Numbered from the stretch's first letter, positions 31,532 to 43,443 are shown. The stretch: 46,637 nt of DNA from Pseudomonas lundensis (GCF_002269125.1 NZ_NQKI01000036.1:1-46637); one strand, 5' to 3'. Numbers and translations: made by a program. Notes: generated by a model not told the origin, from the sequence alone.

Positions 31532-34159
31532 TCACGCGTCTTTTTCTTTGCGCTTGTCTTCAACCTTCCAGCTGGAGCCGTCGTAAAACGCACGCCAGCC
31601 TGTCGGCTTGCCGTCCACCTCAGTTTGCACGTACTGCTCTTTGGTTTTACGGCTGTAGCGGATCACAGCAGGTCGACCATCGGGGTCTTTCTTCGGCGCT
31701 TCGCACAAGAAGTGATACTTCGGATCGATCTCATCCTTGTGCGGGATGATTTCAATCACCAGCGGCGCACGGGTCTCACGGTTTTTCGGGAACTGGCTGG
31801 CTGCCAGGAACAACCCCGAAGCACCATCACGCAGAATGTAGGTGTCGTTTACCTTCTCGCACTTTAGCTCCGGCATTTTCACCGGGTCCATTTTCGGCGG
31901 CGCCGCTTCACCGCTTTTCAGCAGCTTGCGGGTGTTTTTGCACTGCGCATTGGTGCAGCCGAAGAACTTGCCGAAACGACCGGTCTTGAGCTGCATCTCG
32001 CTGCCACACTTGTCACATTCCAGGCTCGGGCCTTCATAGCCCTTGATGCGGTAGCTGCCCTCTTCGATTTCGTAGCCAGCGCAATCCGGGTTGTTACCAC
32101 AGATGTGCAGCTTGTGCTTCTCATCCAGCAGGTAAGCATCCATTGCGGTACTGCAAATCGGGCAACGGTGCTTGCCCAGCAAAACACGCGACTCCGACTC
32201 GCCCTCATCGTCGGCTGCGATCTCATCGCCAGGGACCAAGTTCACGGTGGCCTTGCAACGCTCTTTCGGCGGCAGGCTATAACCCGAGCAACCGAGGAAT
32301 ACACCGGTCGATGCCGTACGGATCTGCATCGGACGCCCACATTCCTTGCACGGAATGTCGGTCATCACCGGCTGGTTGGCACGCATGCCACTGTCCGGGT
32401 CAGCCGCCACCTCAAGTTTCTTCTTGAAGCTGCCGTAGAACTCGTCCAGCACGTTCTTCCAGTCGCGCTCACCCTGAGCCACGTCATCGAGGTTTTCTTC
32501 CATGCCGGCGGTGAAGCCGTAGTCCATCAGGTCAGAGAAACTCTCGGACAAACGCTCGGTAACGATATCGCCCATTTTTTCGGAGTAAAAACGGCGATTG
32601 TGCAAGGCCACATAGCCGCGATCCTGAATGGTCGAAATGATTGCCGCATAGGTCGATGGACGACCAATGCCACGTTTTTCCATCTCTTTGACCAGGCTGG
32701 CTTCGGAGTAGCGGGCCGGGGGCTTGGTGAAATGCTGGGTAGGATCGAGATTGATCAGCTTCAGCACGTCACCCTGAGCCATATCAGGCAACACATCGTC
32801 GTCGCCCGGCTTGGCAATTTGCGGCATGACACGGGTGTAACCGTCAAACTTCAGGATGCGACCTTTGGCACGCAACTCAAAATCACCGGCCGCCACGCTC
32901 ACGGTAGTAGACAGGTATTTGGCCGGCAGCATCTGACACGCCACAAACTGGCGCCAGATCAGCTCGTAAAGGCGCTCAGCGTCCCGCTCCATGCCTGACA
33001 GCTTGCTCGGGTGCATGTTCACGTCAGAAGGACGAATCGCTTCGTGAGCCTCTTGTGCGCCTTCCTTGCTGCTGTACACGTTAGGGGCTGGCGGCAGATA
33101 GGACGCGCCGAACTCACCTTCAATGTAGGTGCGGGCCATTTCAACCGCATCCGCCGACAGGTTGGTGGAGTCGGTACGCATATACGTGATGTAGCCCGCT
33201 TCGTACAAGCGCTGGGCCATCATCATGGTTTTCTTCACCCCGAAGCCCAGGCGATTGCTCGCGGCCTGTTGCAGGGTGGAGGTAATGAACGGTGCCGACG
33301 GCTTGCTGCTGGTCGGTTTGTCTTCACGCTTGGCGATGGTGTAGCTGGACGCCTTGAGCTTCTCCAGCGCGGCCATGGCCTGGGCTTCGTTCAGCGGTTT
33401 GAAGGCCTCGCCTTTTTCGCGGGCCACATCGAAGCGCACTTTTGCGCCTTTGGCCGTGCCAAGGTCCGCATGAACTTCCCAGTATTCTTCAGGGTTGAAT
33501 GCCCGAATTTCGCGCTCACGCTCGACTACCAGCTTCACGGCCACCGATTGCACACGACCTGCCGACAAGCCACGGGCAATTTTTGCCCACAGCAACGGCG
33601 AAACCATATAGCCCACCACGCGATCGAGAAAACGGCGCGCTTGCTGGGCGTTGACACGGTTGATGTCGAGTTCGCCCGGTTTGGAGAACGCTTCCTGAAT
33701 AGCCTTTTTGGTGATCTCGTTAAACACCACGCGCTTGTAGCGACTGTCATCACCACCGATGGCTTCGCGCAGGTGCCATGCAATGGCCTCCCCCTCGCGA
33801 TCCAAGTCGGTTGCGAGATAGATGGTGTCAGCATCCTTGGCGAGCCGGCGCAGCTCCTCGATGACCTTTTCCTTTCCGGGAAGGATCTCGTACTTGGCTT
33901 TCCAGCCGTGCTCCGGATCGACGCCCATGCGTGAGATCAGCTGCTTTTGAGCTTTCTCTTTCGGCGACAAAGCCGGCGCTTCGCCCGCCGCGGCCTTGCC
34001 ACGCTTGGCAGCCGGTTCTTTGCTGGCGCTAGCCGAACCGCTGGTGGGCAGGTCTCGGATATGGCCGATACTCGACTTCACCACGTACTCGTTACCCAAG
34101 TACTTGTTGATGGTCTTGGCCTTAGCCGGGGATTCCACAATGACCAGCGATTTGCCCAT
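31532..34159 (-). CDS. topA: DNA topoisomerase I
   Basis: TopA relaxes negative supercoils. The 875 residues agree with the proteobacterial enzyme (E. coli 865). It begins MGKSLVIVESPAKAKTINKY (TOPRIM), which also carries DLDREGEA near 120. The active-site Tyr is in YITYMRTDSTN near residue 325. The C-terminal region holds Zn-ribbon Cys clusters (CKECGRP, CPICSTAM, CDKCGSEM with partners) for DNA and RNA polymerase contact. The segment at 45-66 after TSGSAS is an Ala/Lys-rich insertion. It has its own promoter and terminator. Confidence 0.97.
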   Translation of the reverse strand: MGKSLVIVESPAKAKTINKYLGNEYVVKSSIGHIRDLPTSGSASASKEPAAKRGKAAAGEAPALSPKEKAQKQLISRMGVDPEHGWKAKYEILPGKEKVIEELRRLAKDADTIYLATDLDREGEAIAWHLREAIGGDDSRYKRVVFNEITKKAIQEAFSKPGELDINRVNAQQARRFLDRVVGYMVSPLLWAKIARGLSAGRVQSVAVKLVVEREREIRAFNPEEYWEVHADLGTAKGAKVRFDVAREKGEAFKPLNEAQAMAALEKLKASSYTIAKREDKPTSSKPSAPFITSTLQQAASNRLGFGVKKTMMMAQRLYEAGYITYMRTDSTNLSADAVEMARTYIEGEFGASYLPPAPNVYSSKEGAQEAHEAIRPSDVNMHPSKLSGMERDAERLYELIWRQFVACQMLPAKYLSTTVSVAAGDFELRAKGRILKFDGYTRVMPQIAKPGDDDVLPDMAQGDVLKLINLDPTQHFTKPPARYSEASLVKEMEKRGIGRPSTYAAIISTIQDRGYVALHNRRFYSEKMGDIVTERLSESFSDLMDYGFTAGMEENLDDVAQGERDWKNVLDEFYGSFKKKLEVAADPDSGMRANQPVMTDIPCKECGRPMQIRTASTGVFLGCSGYSLPPKERCKATVNLVPGDEIAADDEGESESRVLLGKHRCPICSTAMDAYLLDEKHKLHICGNNPDCAGYEIEEGSYRIKGYEGPSLECDKCGSEMQLKTGRFGKFFGCTNAQCKNTRKLLKSGEAAPPKMDPVKMPELKCEKVNDTYILRDGASGLFLAASQFPKNRETRAPLVIEIIPHKDEIDPKYHFLCEAPKKDPDGRPAVIRYSRKTKEQYVQTEVDGKPTGWRAFYDGSSWKVEDKRKEKDA

Positions 34160-34219
34160 GGATCAGAAAATTCCTGAATTCTAGAAGTGAAAGGCGGTTC
34201 GCGCCTGACGCGGCACCGC

Positions 34220-34248
34220 TATATATAGTGGCAACAAGGTGAGGTCAA
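34220..34248 (-). promoter_or_regulatory. topA promoter
   Basis: Minus-strand -35 TTGACC (34248-34243), 17-bp spacer, -10 TATATA (34225-34220), about 60 bases before the topA ATG. The AT-alternating -10 might be sensitive to supercoiling, as topA promoters are known to be; that is inference. Confidence 0.75.
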
Positions 34249-34273
34249 GCGCGGGGTGCTGCGCCACGCCCAC

Positions 34274-34510
34274 TTATGGCCGGGGAAAAAGACTGGGTTC
34301 GGCCTCAATCAGTGCAAAGCGCGGTACCTGCTCGCCATCCACTTCGACCGTTTCCAAAAACATGCTCAATGGGCGCACCCAAAAACCGAAATCCCCATAC
34401 AGGGCTTGGTAAAACACCACTTCTTCTTCGGTTTCAGAATGGCGAGCCACATTGAATACCCGATAGTGTGGCCCTTTGTAATGTTGATAGAGGCCAGGTT
34501 GTAGCGGCAT
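34274..34510 (-). CDS. DUF1653 family protein
   Basis: A 78-residue protein of the DUF1653 family, a small beta-barrel-like fold of unknown function. Visible family features are YQHYKGPHYRVFNVARHSET and the VVFYQALYGDFGFWVRPLSMF segment. It starts MPLQPGLY with a good AAAGGTG about seven bases upstream. It lies just upstream of the topA promoter on the same strand. Confidence 0.9.
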   Translation of the reverse strand: MPLQPGLYQHYKGPHYRVFNVARHSETEEEVVFYQALYGDFGFWVRPLSMFLETVEVDGEQVPRFALIEAEPSLFPRP

Positions 34511-34569
34511 GTTGCAACACCTTTTTTACGGATAAAAAAATTAAAGCTCATAACGATTAAAAAGTCATA

Positions 34570-34600
34570 AAAACAAAAACCGGGGCACTTGGCCCCGGCT
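34570..34600 (-). terminator. Terminator of fadBA
   Basis: On the minus strand CCGGGGC (34598-34592) pairs with GCCCCGG (34586-34580) and TTTTTGTTTTT follows. It lies directly beyond fadA. Confidence 0.9.
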
Positions 34601-34616
34601 TCTGTCAACGCAACGC

Positions 34617-35792
34617 TTAGACGCGTTCGAAGACAGTTGCTATGCCCTGGCCAAGACCAATGCACATGGTGGACAACCCGAAGGTGCCGCCATTTTGTTT
34701 CATTACATTGAGCAAGGTGCCGGAGATACGCGCACCTGAGCATCCAAATGGATGACCCAGAGCGATGGCGCCGCCATGCAGGTTAACCTTCTCATTCATC
34801 TTGTCGAGCACTTTCAAATCTTTCAGCACTGGCAGAGCCTGTGCAGCGAATGCTTCATTGAGCTCGATGAAGTCAATATCAGCCATGCTCAAGCCCGCGC
34901 GCTTCAAGGCTTTTTGCGTCGCTGGAACCGGACCATAACCCATAATTGCCGGATCAACACCTGCAACGGCCATCGAACGAATCACCGCCAGCGGCTCCAG
35001 ACCAAGGTCTTTTGCACGCTGAGCCGACATCACGATCATGCACGAAGCACCATCGGTGATTTGCGACGAGGTACCGGCGGTAACAGTGCCGCCCTTAGGG
35101 TTGAACGCAGGTTTCAACGCCGCCAGGCTTTCCATGGTTGTTTCCGGACGAATGGTCTCATCGTAGTCGAAGGTTTTCAGGAAGCCATTTTCGTCATATC
35201 CCTGCATCGGGATGATTTCGTCTTTGAACTTGCCTTCAATCGTCGCCTTGTGGGCCAACTGGTGCGAACGAACGCCGAAAGCATCCTGTTGTTCGCGAGT
35301 GATACCGTGCATCTTGCCCAGCATTTCAGCGGTCAGGCCCATCATGCCCGACGCCTTTGCCGCATACAGCGACATATGCGGGTTGGGATCGACACCATGC
35401 ATCATGCTCACGTGACCCATGTGCTCGACGCCGCCCACCACAAATACGTCACCGTTACCGGTCATGATGGCTTGCGCAGCGGTGTGCAAAGCGCTCATGG
35501 ATGAACCGCACAGGCGGCTCACGGTCTGGGCAGCCGAGGTGTGCGGGATCTGGGTCATCAACGACGCCATGCGCGCGATGTTCCAGCCTTGCTCCAGGGT
35601 CTGGTTAACACAGCCCCAAATCACATCTTCTACTTCGTTCGGGTCAACCTTGCTGTTGCGCTCCAGCACTTTGCTGATCAGGTGCGCAGACATGTCTTCA
35701 GCACGGGTGTTGCGGTGCATGCCACCCTTGGAGCGGCCCATCGGGGTGCGACCGAAGTCTACAATCACCACGTCTCTAGGATTCAAGCTCAT
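34617..35792 (-). CDS. fadA: 3-ketoacyl-CoA thiolase (fatty acid oxidation complex beta subunit)
   Basis: FadA performs the thiolytic last step of beta-oxidation. The 391 residues match Pseudomonas FadA. The acyl-enzyme Cys95 is in RLCGSSMSA, the HEA/GHP histidine lies in ALGHPFGCSGAR, and the second catalytic Cys is in STMCIGLGQG. It forms an alpha2beta2 complex with FadB, whose gene ends 27 bases upstream. In P. aeruginosa this operon is repressed by PsrA; the local psrA gene is about 6 kb away. Confidence 0.97.
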   Translation of the reverse strand: MSLNPRDVVIVDFGRTPMGRSKGGMHRNTRAEDMSAHLISKVLERNSKVDPNEVEDVIWGCVNQTLEQGWNIARMASLMTQIPHTSAAQTVSRLCGSSMSALHTAAQAIMTGNGDVFVVGGVEHMGHVSMMHGVDPNPHMSLYAAKASGMMGLTAEMLGKMHGITREQQDAFGVRSHQLAHKATIEGKFKDEIIPMQGYDENGFLKTFDYDETIRPETTMESLAALKPAFNPKGGTVTAGTSSQITDGASCMIVMSAQRAKDLGLEPLAVIRSMAVAGVDPAIMGYGPVPATQKALKRAGLSMADIDFIELNEAFAAQALPVLKDLKVLDKMNEKVNLHGGAIALGHPFGCSGARISGTLLNVMKQNGGTFGLSTMCIGLGQGIATVFERV

Positions 35793-35819
35793 AATTTCAC
35801 TCTCACTCTAATGGGGCGC

Positions 35820-37967
35820 TTAACCGAAGAAGCTCTGGCCGTTTTTGGCCATTTCACGCAGCTTCGCAGTCGGGTGGTACAGCGCGCCCAGTTCAGCGTA
35901 CTGATCAGCCAGGGCCACGAACTCTGCAACACCGACCGAGTCGATGTAACGCAGGGCGCCGCCACGGAATGGAGGGAAACCGATACCGTACACCAGGCCC
36001 ATGTCGGCCTCGGCTGCGGTTTCAACGATGCCGTCTTCCAGGCAACGCACGGTTTCAAGGCACAGCGGGATCATCATCCAGTTGATGATGTCTTCGTCGG
36101 TGACATCGCGCTGTTCATAAACGATCGGCTTGAGCACCTCAAGCACACTTGAGTCCACGATTTTCTTCTGCTTGCCGCGCTTGTCAGCCTCGTAAGCGTA
36201 GAAACCCTTACCGTTTTTCTGACCCAGGCGCTTGGCTTCGTACAGCGCATCAATCGCTGAACGACGGTCGTCTTTCATACGGTCCGGAAAACCTTCCGCC
36301 ATCACGTCGCGACCATGGTGGCCAGTGTCGATGCCGACCACGTCCATCAGGTACGCCGGGCCCATTGGCCAGCCGAATTTTTCCATGACCTTGTCGATGC
36401 GCACGAAGTCGACGCCAGCGCTGACCAGCTTGGCGAAGCCGCCGAAGTATGGGAACAGCACACGGTTGACCAAAAAGCCCGGGCAGTCGTTAACGACGAT
36501 CGGGTTTTTACCCATTTTCTTGGCGTAGGCAACCGTAGTGGCTACGGCCAGATCGCTGGATTTCTCGCCACGAATCACTTCAACCAACGGCATCATGTGC
36601 ACCGGGTTAAAGAAGTGCATGCCGACGAAGTTTTCCGGACGCTTGAGGGCTTTTGCCAACAGGCTGATGGAAATGGTCGAGGTGTTCGACGCCAGAATGG
36701 CATCTTCCTTGACGTGATCTTCAACTTCAGCCAGCACCGCTTGTTTGACCTTCGGGTTTTCAACGACTGCTTCAACCACCAGGTCCACGTGACCGAAATC
36801 ACCGTAGGACAGAGTAGGACGAATGCCATTGAGCACTTCAGCCATTTTGGCTGGCGTCATACGGCCTTTATCAACGCGGCCCACCAGCAACTTGGCGGCT
36901 TCCGCCAACCCTTGCTCGATGCCGTGCTCGTTGATGTCTTTCATCAGGATCGGCGTGCCCTTGGAGGCCGACTGATAGGCAATACCGCCGCCCATGATGC
37001 CTGCGCCCAGAACGGCAGCCTGCTTCACGTCTTTGGCGATCTTGTCGTGGATCTTGGCTTTTTTCTTCAGCTCCTGATCGTTCAGGAACAACCCGATCAG
37101 GCATTGCGATGCTGAGGTTTTAGCCAGTTTTGCAAAACCTGCCGCTTCAACTTCCAGCGCTTTATCGCGACCGAAGTTCGCAGCCTTCTGGATAGTTTTA
37201 ATCGCTTCAACCGGTGCCGGGTAGTTTGGACCGGCCTGACCGGCCACGAAACCTTTAGCGGTTTCGAATGCCATCATTTGCTCGATGGCGTTCAGCTTGA
37301 GCTTCTCAAGTTTTGGCTGACGCTTGGCCTTGTAGTCCAGCTCGCCGCTAATGGCACGCTTGATCAGGTCCAATGCTGCGGCGCCCAGCTTATCGGCTGT
37401 CACTACAGCGTCAACGGCACCGACTTTCAAGGCATCTTCAGCACGGTTTTCTTTGCCGGACGCGATCCACTCAACAGCGTTGTCCACACCAATCAGGCGC
37501 GGCAAGCGAACAGTGCCGCCGAAGCCCGGGTAGATGCCGAGCTTGACTTCCGGCAGACCGATTTTTGCGCTGTCGGCCATCACACGGAAATCCGCCGCCA
37601 GGCACATTTCCAGACCACCGCCCAGTGCAATACCGTTGATGGCTGCTACGGTTGGAACATTGAGGTCTTCGAAGTCACTGAAGATCTTGTTGGCTTCGAG
37701 GTTGCCAGCAATCAGCTCGGCATCCGGCAACTTGAAGTTTTCGACGAATTCGGTGATGTCCGCGCCGACGATAAAGACGTCTTTGCCACTGGAAACAATA
37801 ACGCCCTTGACCGAAGCATCTGCCTTGATCGCATCGACTGCCTGACGCAATTCGTTCAGGGTTAGACGGTTGAACTTGTTGACGGACTCACCCTTGAGGT
37901 CGAACTTCAGTTCGACGATGCCACTTTCAAGAGCCGTAACCGTGATGGCTTTACCTTCGTAAATCAT
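35820..37967 (-). CDS. fadB: Fatty acid oxidation complex alpha subunit
   Basis: Multifunctional enoyl-CoA hydratase, 3-hydroxyacyl-CoA dehydrogenase and isomerase. The ATG at 37967 gives 715 residues, the standard length; the codon before it is TTG. The crotonase domain (1-190) has the oxyanion segment AINGIALGGGLEMCLAADFRV with conserved Glu near 119 and Glu139 equivalent in LPEVKLGIYPGFGG. The NAD-binding motif GAGIMGGGIAYQSA is near 320, and the dehydrogenase catalytic His is in GMHFFNPVHMMPLVE. GGAGATCAG precedes the start. Confidence 0.97.
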   Translation of the reverse strand: MIYEGKAITVTALESGIVELKFDLKGESVNKFNRLTLNELRQAVDAIKADASVKGVIVSSGKDVFIVGADITEFVENFKLPDAELIAGNLEANKIFSDFEDLNVPTVAAINGIALGGGLEMCLAADFRVMADSAKIGLPEVKLGIYPGFGGTVRLPRLIGVDNAVEWIASGKENRAEDALKVGAVDAVVTADKLGAAALDLIKRAISGELDYKAKRQPKLEKLKLNAIEQMMAFETAKGFVAGQAGPNYPAPVEAIKTIQKAANFGRDKALEVEAAGFAKLAKTSASQCLIGLFLNDQELKKKAKIHDKIAKDVKQAAVLGAGIMGGGIAYQSASKGTPILMKDINEHGIEQGLAEAAKLLVGRVDKGRMTPAKMAEVLNGIRPTLSYGDFGHVDLVVEAVVENPKVKQAVLAEVEDHVKEDAILASNTSTISISLLAKALKRPENFVGMHFFNPVHMMPLVEVIRGEKSSDLAVATTVAYAKKMGKNPIVVNDCPGFLVNRVLFPYFGGFAKLVSAGVDFVRIDKVMEKFGWPMGPAYLMDVVGIDTGHHGRDVMAEGFPDRMKDDRRSAIDALYEAKRLGQKNGKGFYAYEADKRGKQKKIVDSSVLEVLKPIVYEQRDVTDEDIINWMMIPLCLETVRCLEDGIVETAAEADMGLVYGIGFPPFRGGALRYIDSVGVAEFVALADQYAELGALYHPTAKLREMAKNGQSFFG

Positions 37968-38291
37968 CAACTGATCTCCAGGATATGGAAGCTGAACAGT
38001 ACACGTCGGACGCTAGCGTCTGGCTGGCAATGACGACACCGTCAATGCTAACGCCAATCCACCAGGCACACCCGCCAACGCGATATTCGGGGTTATGCGA
38101 ATGCTGCTTGTGTGGCAAACACTCGATTCATACGCCCGTTTGATTTGGGTGTCGACACCTTCACGGAAAAGCGTGCGCTTGTCAATTGTCCGAAACAACG
38201 ATGACAAAACGACCTGTCAGTCAGTTCCTGGTCGCCTGCGAACGGCAGGCGCTGCTGTCACGCACGCAGGCTCGGGGCAGTTGCCGCCTGC
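37968..38291. other. Region upstream of fadB
   Basis: This 324-base gap should hold the fadBA promoter. I see a minus-strand TTGACA (38185-38180) without a convincing -10 at the right distance. I looked for the PsrA palindrome and found only half-sites (GAAAC near 38192), not a full box. A hairpin CGCCTGC/GCAGGCG (38233-38239, 38245-38251) may end the upstream gene. A 64-codon frame at 38013-38207 has no ribosome binding site and looks spurious. Confidence 0.4.
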
Positions 38292-38729
38292 TCAGGCAAG
38301 GGCTTTAAGCGTTTCGTCGATCGCCACTAACACCTGCGATTCGCCCTTCTCGCCCCAATACAGCGCAATCATTTGCTTGCCTGCTTCAACCTTGTAAACG
38401 TTCGCTGGCAACTTGCGAAACTGCGCCAGCAAGCGCTCGTCTGTACAGACTTCACGCCATTGATTGACCCAGATTCCCGGCGCAGATTGCCAATAACACC
38501 ACACATCAGGGTCACTGCCGCGCCGCGGACGATGAAACTGCGCGCACGAGCCGGGCGGCTCGGGCTCCAGCCAATGCGGCCATTGCTGAGGCGTCAATTG
38601 CATGGCCAACCCCATACGACGCGCCTCCATACGCAGCGCCATACGCCCGCTTTGGCGACGCGAAGGACGCAGCCAGGCAAGCGGACTCAAAATCAGCGCC
38701 AGGATTGACACCACTATCCATACCGTCAT
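38292..38729 (-). CDS. Membrane-anchored protein of unknown function
   Basis: A 145-residue protein with one N-terminal membrane segment (about 3-20, VWIVVSILALILSPLAWL) followed by a basic stretch, so the bulk is probably cytoplasmic. The soluble part contains WCYWQSAPGIWVNQW and a C-terminal region RKLPANVYKVEAGKQMIALYW. I do not recognise the family; it is likely a Pseudomonas-conserved hypothetical. It is divergent from the universal stress gene. Confidence 0.75.
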   Translation of the reverse strand: MTVWIVVSILALILSPLAWLRPSRRQSGRMALRMEARRMGLAMQLTPQQWPHWLEPEPPGSCAQFHRPRRGSDPDVWCYWQSAPGIWVNQWREVCTDERLLAQFRKLPANVYKVEAGKQMIALYWGEKGESQVLVAIDETLKALA

Positions 38730-38836
38730 ATGTGTACTCTCACTGCCTTCAAATTAATGCATTGACCCTGACTTGAACCAAGGCTCTGCAAAAGGGCCAT
38801 ACTCATCGCCAATTACTGTTTACAGGAGCGCCTCAC

Positions 38837-39289
38837 ATGTCCACACCCAAACCCTACACGCACATTTTGGTTGCCGTAGACCTGACTGAAGAGTGCGACC
38901 CGGTGATTTACCGTGCCAGCGCCAGCGCTGAAGCCAACGGCGCGAAGCTGTCCCTGATCCACATCGTCGAACCCATGGCCATGGCCTTTGGGGGCGACGT
39001 GCCCATGGACCTGTCGCAGTTGCAGCAGCAACAGTTTGATCAGGCCAAAGAACGCCTCGACCGGCTGATCGATATCTATCCGCAACTCACAAAAGACAAC
39101 TGCAAGCTGGCGTACGGCCAACCCCGCCAAGAAATCCATGGTTTCGCCAAAGATCATGGCTGCGACCTGATCGTGGTCGGCAGCCACGGCCGCCACGGCC
39201 TGGCGCTGCTGCTCGGCTCCACCGCCAATGACGTGCTGCATGGCGCGCCGTGCGACGTATTGGCTGTCAGCCTCAAAAAAACCGATTGA
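38837..39289 (+). CDS. Universal stress protein, UspA family
   Basis: A 150-residue single-domain Usp. It starts STPKPYTHILVAVDLTEEC with the usual first strand and Asp, and ends with the ATP-binding motif GSHGRHGLALLLGSTAN (G-x2-G-x9-GS) near 118-134. It is thus likely an ATP-binding Usp induced in stress or stationary/anaerobic phase. A good SD (CAGGAGC) precedes the ATG. It is a single-gene unit ended by a strong terminator. Confidence 0.94.
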   Translation: MSTPKPYTHILVAVDLTEECDPVIYRASASAEANGAKLSLIHIVEPMAMAFGGDVPMDLSQLQQQQFDQAKERLDRLIDIYPQLTKDNCKLAYGQPRQEIHGFAKDHGCDLIVVGSHGRHGLALLLGSTANDVLHGAPCDVLAVSLKKTD

Positions 39290-39306
39290 GCACCACCCTC
39301 CACAGC

Positions 39307-39346
39307 AAAAAAGCCCGACCTTTTGATTAAAAAGGCCGGGCTTTTT
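39307..39346. terminator. Bidirectional terminator between usp and uup
   Basis: AAAAAGCCCGACCTTTT and AAAAGGCCGGGCTTTTT pair with one mismatch around six bases, with A/T ends on both sides. It serves the convergent genes. Confidence 0.9.
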
Positions 39347-39365
39347 CAGTTCAGCGACTGCTCAA

Positions 39366-41285
<1,920 letters not shown>

Positions 41286-41501
41286 GAGCTTCTCCAAAAA
41301 CTGGGCGCGCATTCTACCTGATTTGCGCCCTCAGGCGGCCGGCTATTTATTGTTGCCCCTGCTCGCAGCTCCATTTAGTCGCAAGTTTCACCGCTGGGCC
41401 TGCAAGGCGTTCACGCGCTGCTGGCAAAAGGCTAAGCTACGACTCAATCAGTGCCGGGCCCGCCCTGCACACGCCGCGTTTTTCATCTGTACGGAAGCCC
41501 C

Positions 41502-43430
41502 ATGCGCAGTCGTCTCTTCAACTTTTTATCCTGCCTGCTTCTCACCAGTTGCGCCGTGCAAGCCGCACAGGCCGCCGACTTGACCCAACAACGCCAGCTG
41601 TACGACGAGGCCAAGCGCGCTTTGGCCAAAGGCGACTCCGGCCCCTATTTCCGAAATGCCGACGCCCTGCGCAGCTATCCGCTGACACCGTACCTGGCGT
41701 ACGACGAACTCACCGCCCGCTTGAAAAGCGCCAGTAACGCTGAAATTGAGCAGTTCTTGGCGGCGCATGGCGATCTGCCGCAAGCCAACTGGATGAAACT
41801 GCGTTGGTTGCGCTGGCTGGCTGATCGCGGCGACTGGGCGACCTTTGCCAAATATTACGACCCCAAGCTCAACTTCACCGAGCTTGACTGCCTTAATGGC
41901 CAGTACCAACTGGCGCACAACCAGAAGGCCGAAGGCTACGCCAGCGCGGAAAAACTCTGGCTGGTGGGCAAAGCACAACCGGCGGCATGCGACGCCCTGT
42001 TCAGCCAGTGGGCCGCTGAAGGTCAACTGACCGAACAAAAGCGGTGGCAGCGCGTGAAGTTGGCGGCTGAAGCACGCAATTACGGCTTGGCCACGACACT
42101 GGCCAATGGCCTCAACACGCTGGGACCACAAGCCAAAGTGATGATTGACGTGGCGCAAAAGCCTGATCTTCTCAGTCAACCCTCGCGTTTTCTGCCCGCC
42201 AGTGAAGCCATGTCTGATGCCGTGGGACTGGGCCTGCGTCGTTTAGCGCGACAGGACCCTGAAAAAGCGGCAGCACTGCTCGATACATACGCCACCAACA
42301 TGCACTTCTCGCGGGATGAAAAGGTCGCCATCGCCCGTGAGATTGGTCTGACGTTCGCCCGCCGGTATGACAGCCGTGGCCTGGACATCATGACTAAATA
42401 TGACCCCGAGCTGCGCGACAACACCGTCACCGAATGGCGCCTGCGCCTGCTGTTGCGCCTGGCTCGCTGGGAAGATGCCTATCAACTGACCCGCCAATTG
42501 CCGCAGGACTTGGCGACCAGCAACCGCTGGCGTTACTGGCAGGCGCGCAGCCTGGAGCTGGCCGAACCGAAAAATCCGCAAGCGCAAGTGCTGTTCAAAA
42601 ATGTCGCCCGCGAACGTGATTTCTACGGCTTCCTGGCAGCCGATCGGGCGCAGACCCCTTATCAGCTCAACAACAAACCGCTCGTGCTCAGCCCGCAACT
42701 GATCAACAAAGTGCGCAACACACCCGGCGTGCAGCGTGCACTCGAGTTCCATGACCGCGGGCAAATCGTGGATGGCCGTCGTGAGTGGTATTACGTGAGT
42801 CGTCACTTCAACCGCGACGAAATGGTGGCGCAAGCTAAATTAGCCTACGACCGCAAATGGTATTTCCCGGCCATCCGCACCATCAGTCAGGCTCAGTACT
42901 GGGACGATCTGGACATCCGCTTTCCGATGGCGCACCGCGACACACTGGTGCGCGAGGCCAAAGTGCGCGGTTTGCATTCAAGTTGGGTGTTCGCCATTAC
43001 CCGTCAGGAAAGTGCTTTTATGGATGACGCACGTTCCGGCGTAGGCGCGAGCGGTTTGATGCAATTGATGCCGGCCACAGCAAAAGAAACTGCCAGAAAA
43101 TTCAGCATTCCGCTGGCATCGCCCCAACAAGTGCTGAACCCGGACAAGAACATCCAACTGGGTGCAGCCTACCTGAGTCAGGTGCATGGCCAGTTCAACG
43201 GCAACCGGGTATTGGCTTCAGCGGCATATAACGCAGGGCCGGGGCGTGTTCGCCAATGGCTACGGGGCGCCAACCACCTGGGCTTCGACGTGTGGATTGA
43301 AAGTATTCCCTTCGACGAAACCCGCCAATACGTGCAGAACGTTTTGTCGTACTCGGTGATCTACGGCCAGAAACTCAACGTGCCTCAACCTCTGGTGGAC
43401 TGGCATGAGCGGTATTTTGACGATCAGTGA
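41502..43430 (+). CDS. slt: Soluble lytic murein transglycosylase
   Basis: A periplasmic transglycosylase cleaving peptidoglycan to 1,6-anhydro-MurNAc products, the substrates later trimmed by NagZ. From MRSRLFNFLSCLLLTS it has 642 residues (E. coli Slt70 is 645) with a signal peptide of about 26 residues ending AQAA-D. An alpha-helical superhelical U/L domain spans about 30-460. The catalytic domain has the Glu in ITRQESAFMDDARSGVGASG near residue 502, with GLMQLMPATA and AYNAGPGRVRQW. The longer frame from 41451 lacks a signal sequence context. Confidence 0.96.
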   Translation: MRSRLFNFLSCLLLTSCAVQAAQAADLTQQRQLYDEAKRALAKGDSGPYFRNADALRSYPLTPYLAYDELTARLKSASNAEIEQFLAAHGDLPQANWMKLRWLRWLADRGDWATFAKYYDPKLNFTELDCLNGQYQLAHNQKAEGYASAEKLWLVGKAQPAACDALFSQWAAEGQLTEQKRWQRVKLAAEARNYGLATTLANGLNTLGPQAKVMIDVAQKPDLLSQPSRFLPASEAMSDAVGLGLRRLARQDPEKAAALLDTYATNMHFSRDEKVAIAREIGLTFARRYDSRGLDIMTKYDPELRDNTVTEWRLRLLLRLARWEDAYQLTRQLPQDLATSNRWRYWQARSLELAEPKNPQAQVLFKNVARERDFYGFLAADRAQTPYQLNNKPLVLSPQLINKVRNTPGVQRALEFHDRGQIVDGRREWYYVSRHFNRDEMVAQAKLAYDRKWYFPAIRTISQAQYWDDLDIRFPMAHRDTLVREAKVRGLHSSWVFAITRQESAFMDDARSGVGASGLMQLMPATAKETARKFSIPLASPQQVLNPDKNIQLGAAYLSQVHGQFNGNRVLASAAYNAGPGRVRQWLRGANHLGFDVWIESIPFDETRQYVQNVLSYSVIYGQKLNVPQPLVDWHERYFDDQ

Positions 43431-43443
43431 TCGTGGGTAACAC

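Noticed and set aside
38013..38207. 64-codon minus-strand frame upstream of fadB
   Set aside because: No Shine-Dalgarno and it covers the expected fadBA promoter region; residues look random.
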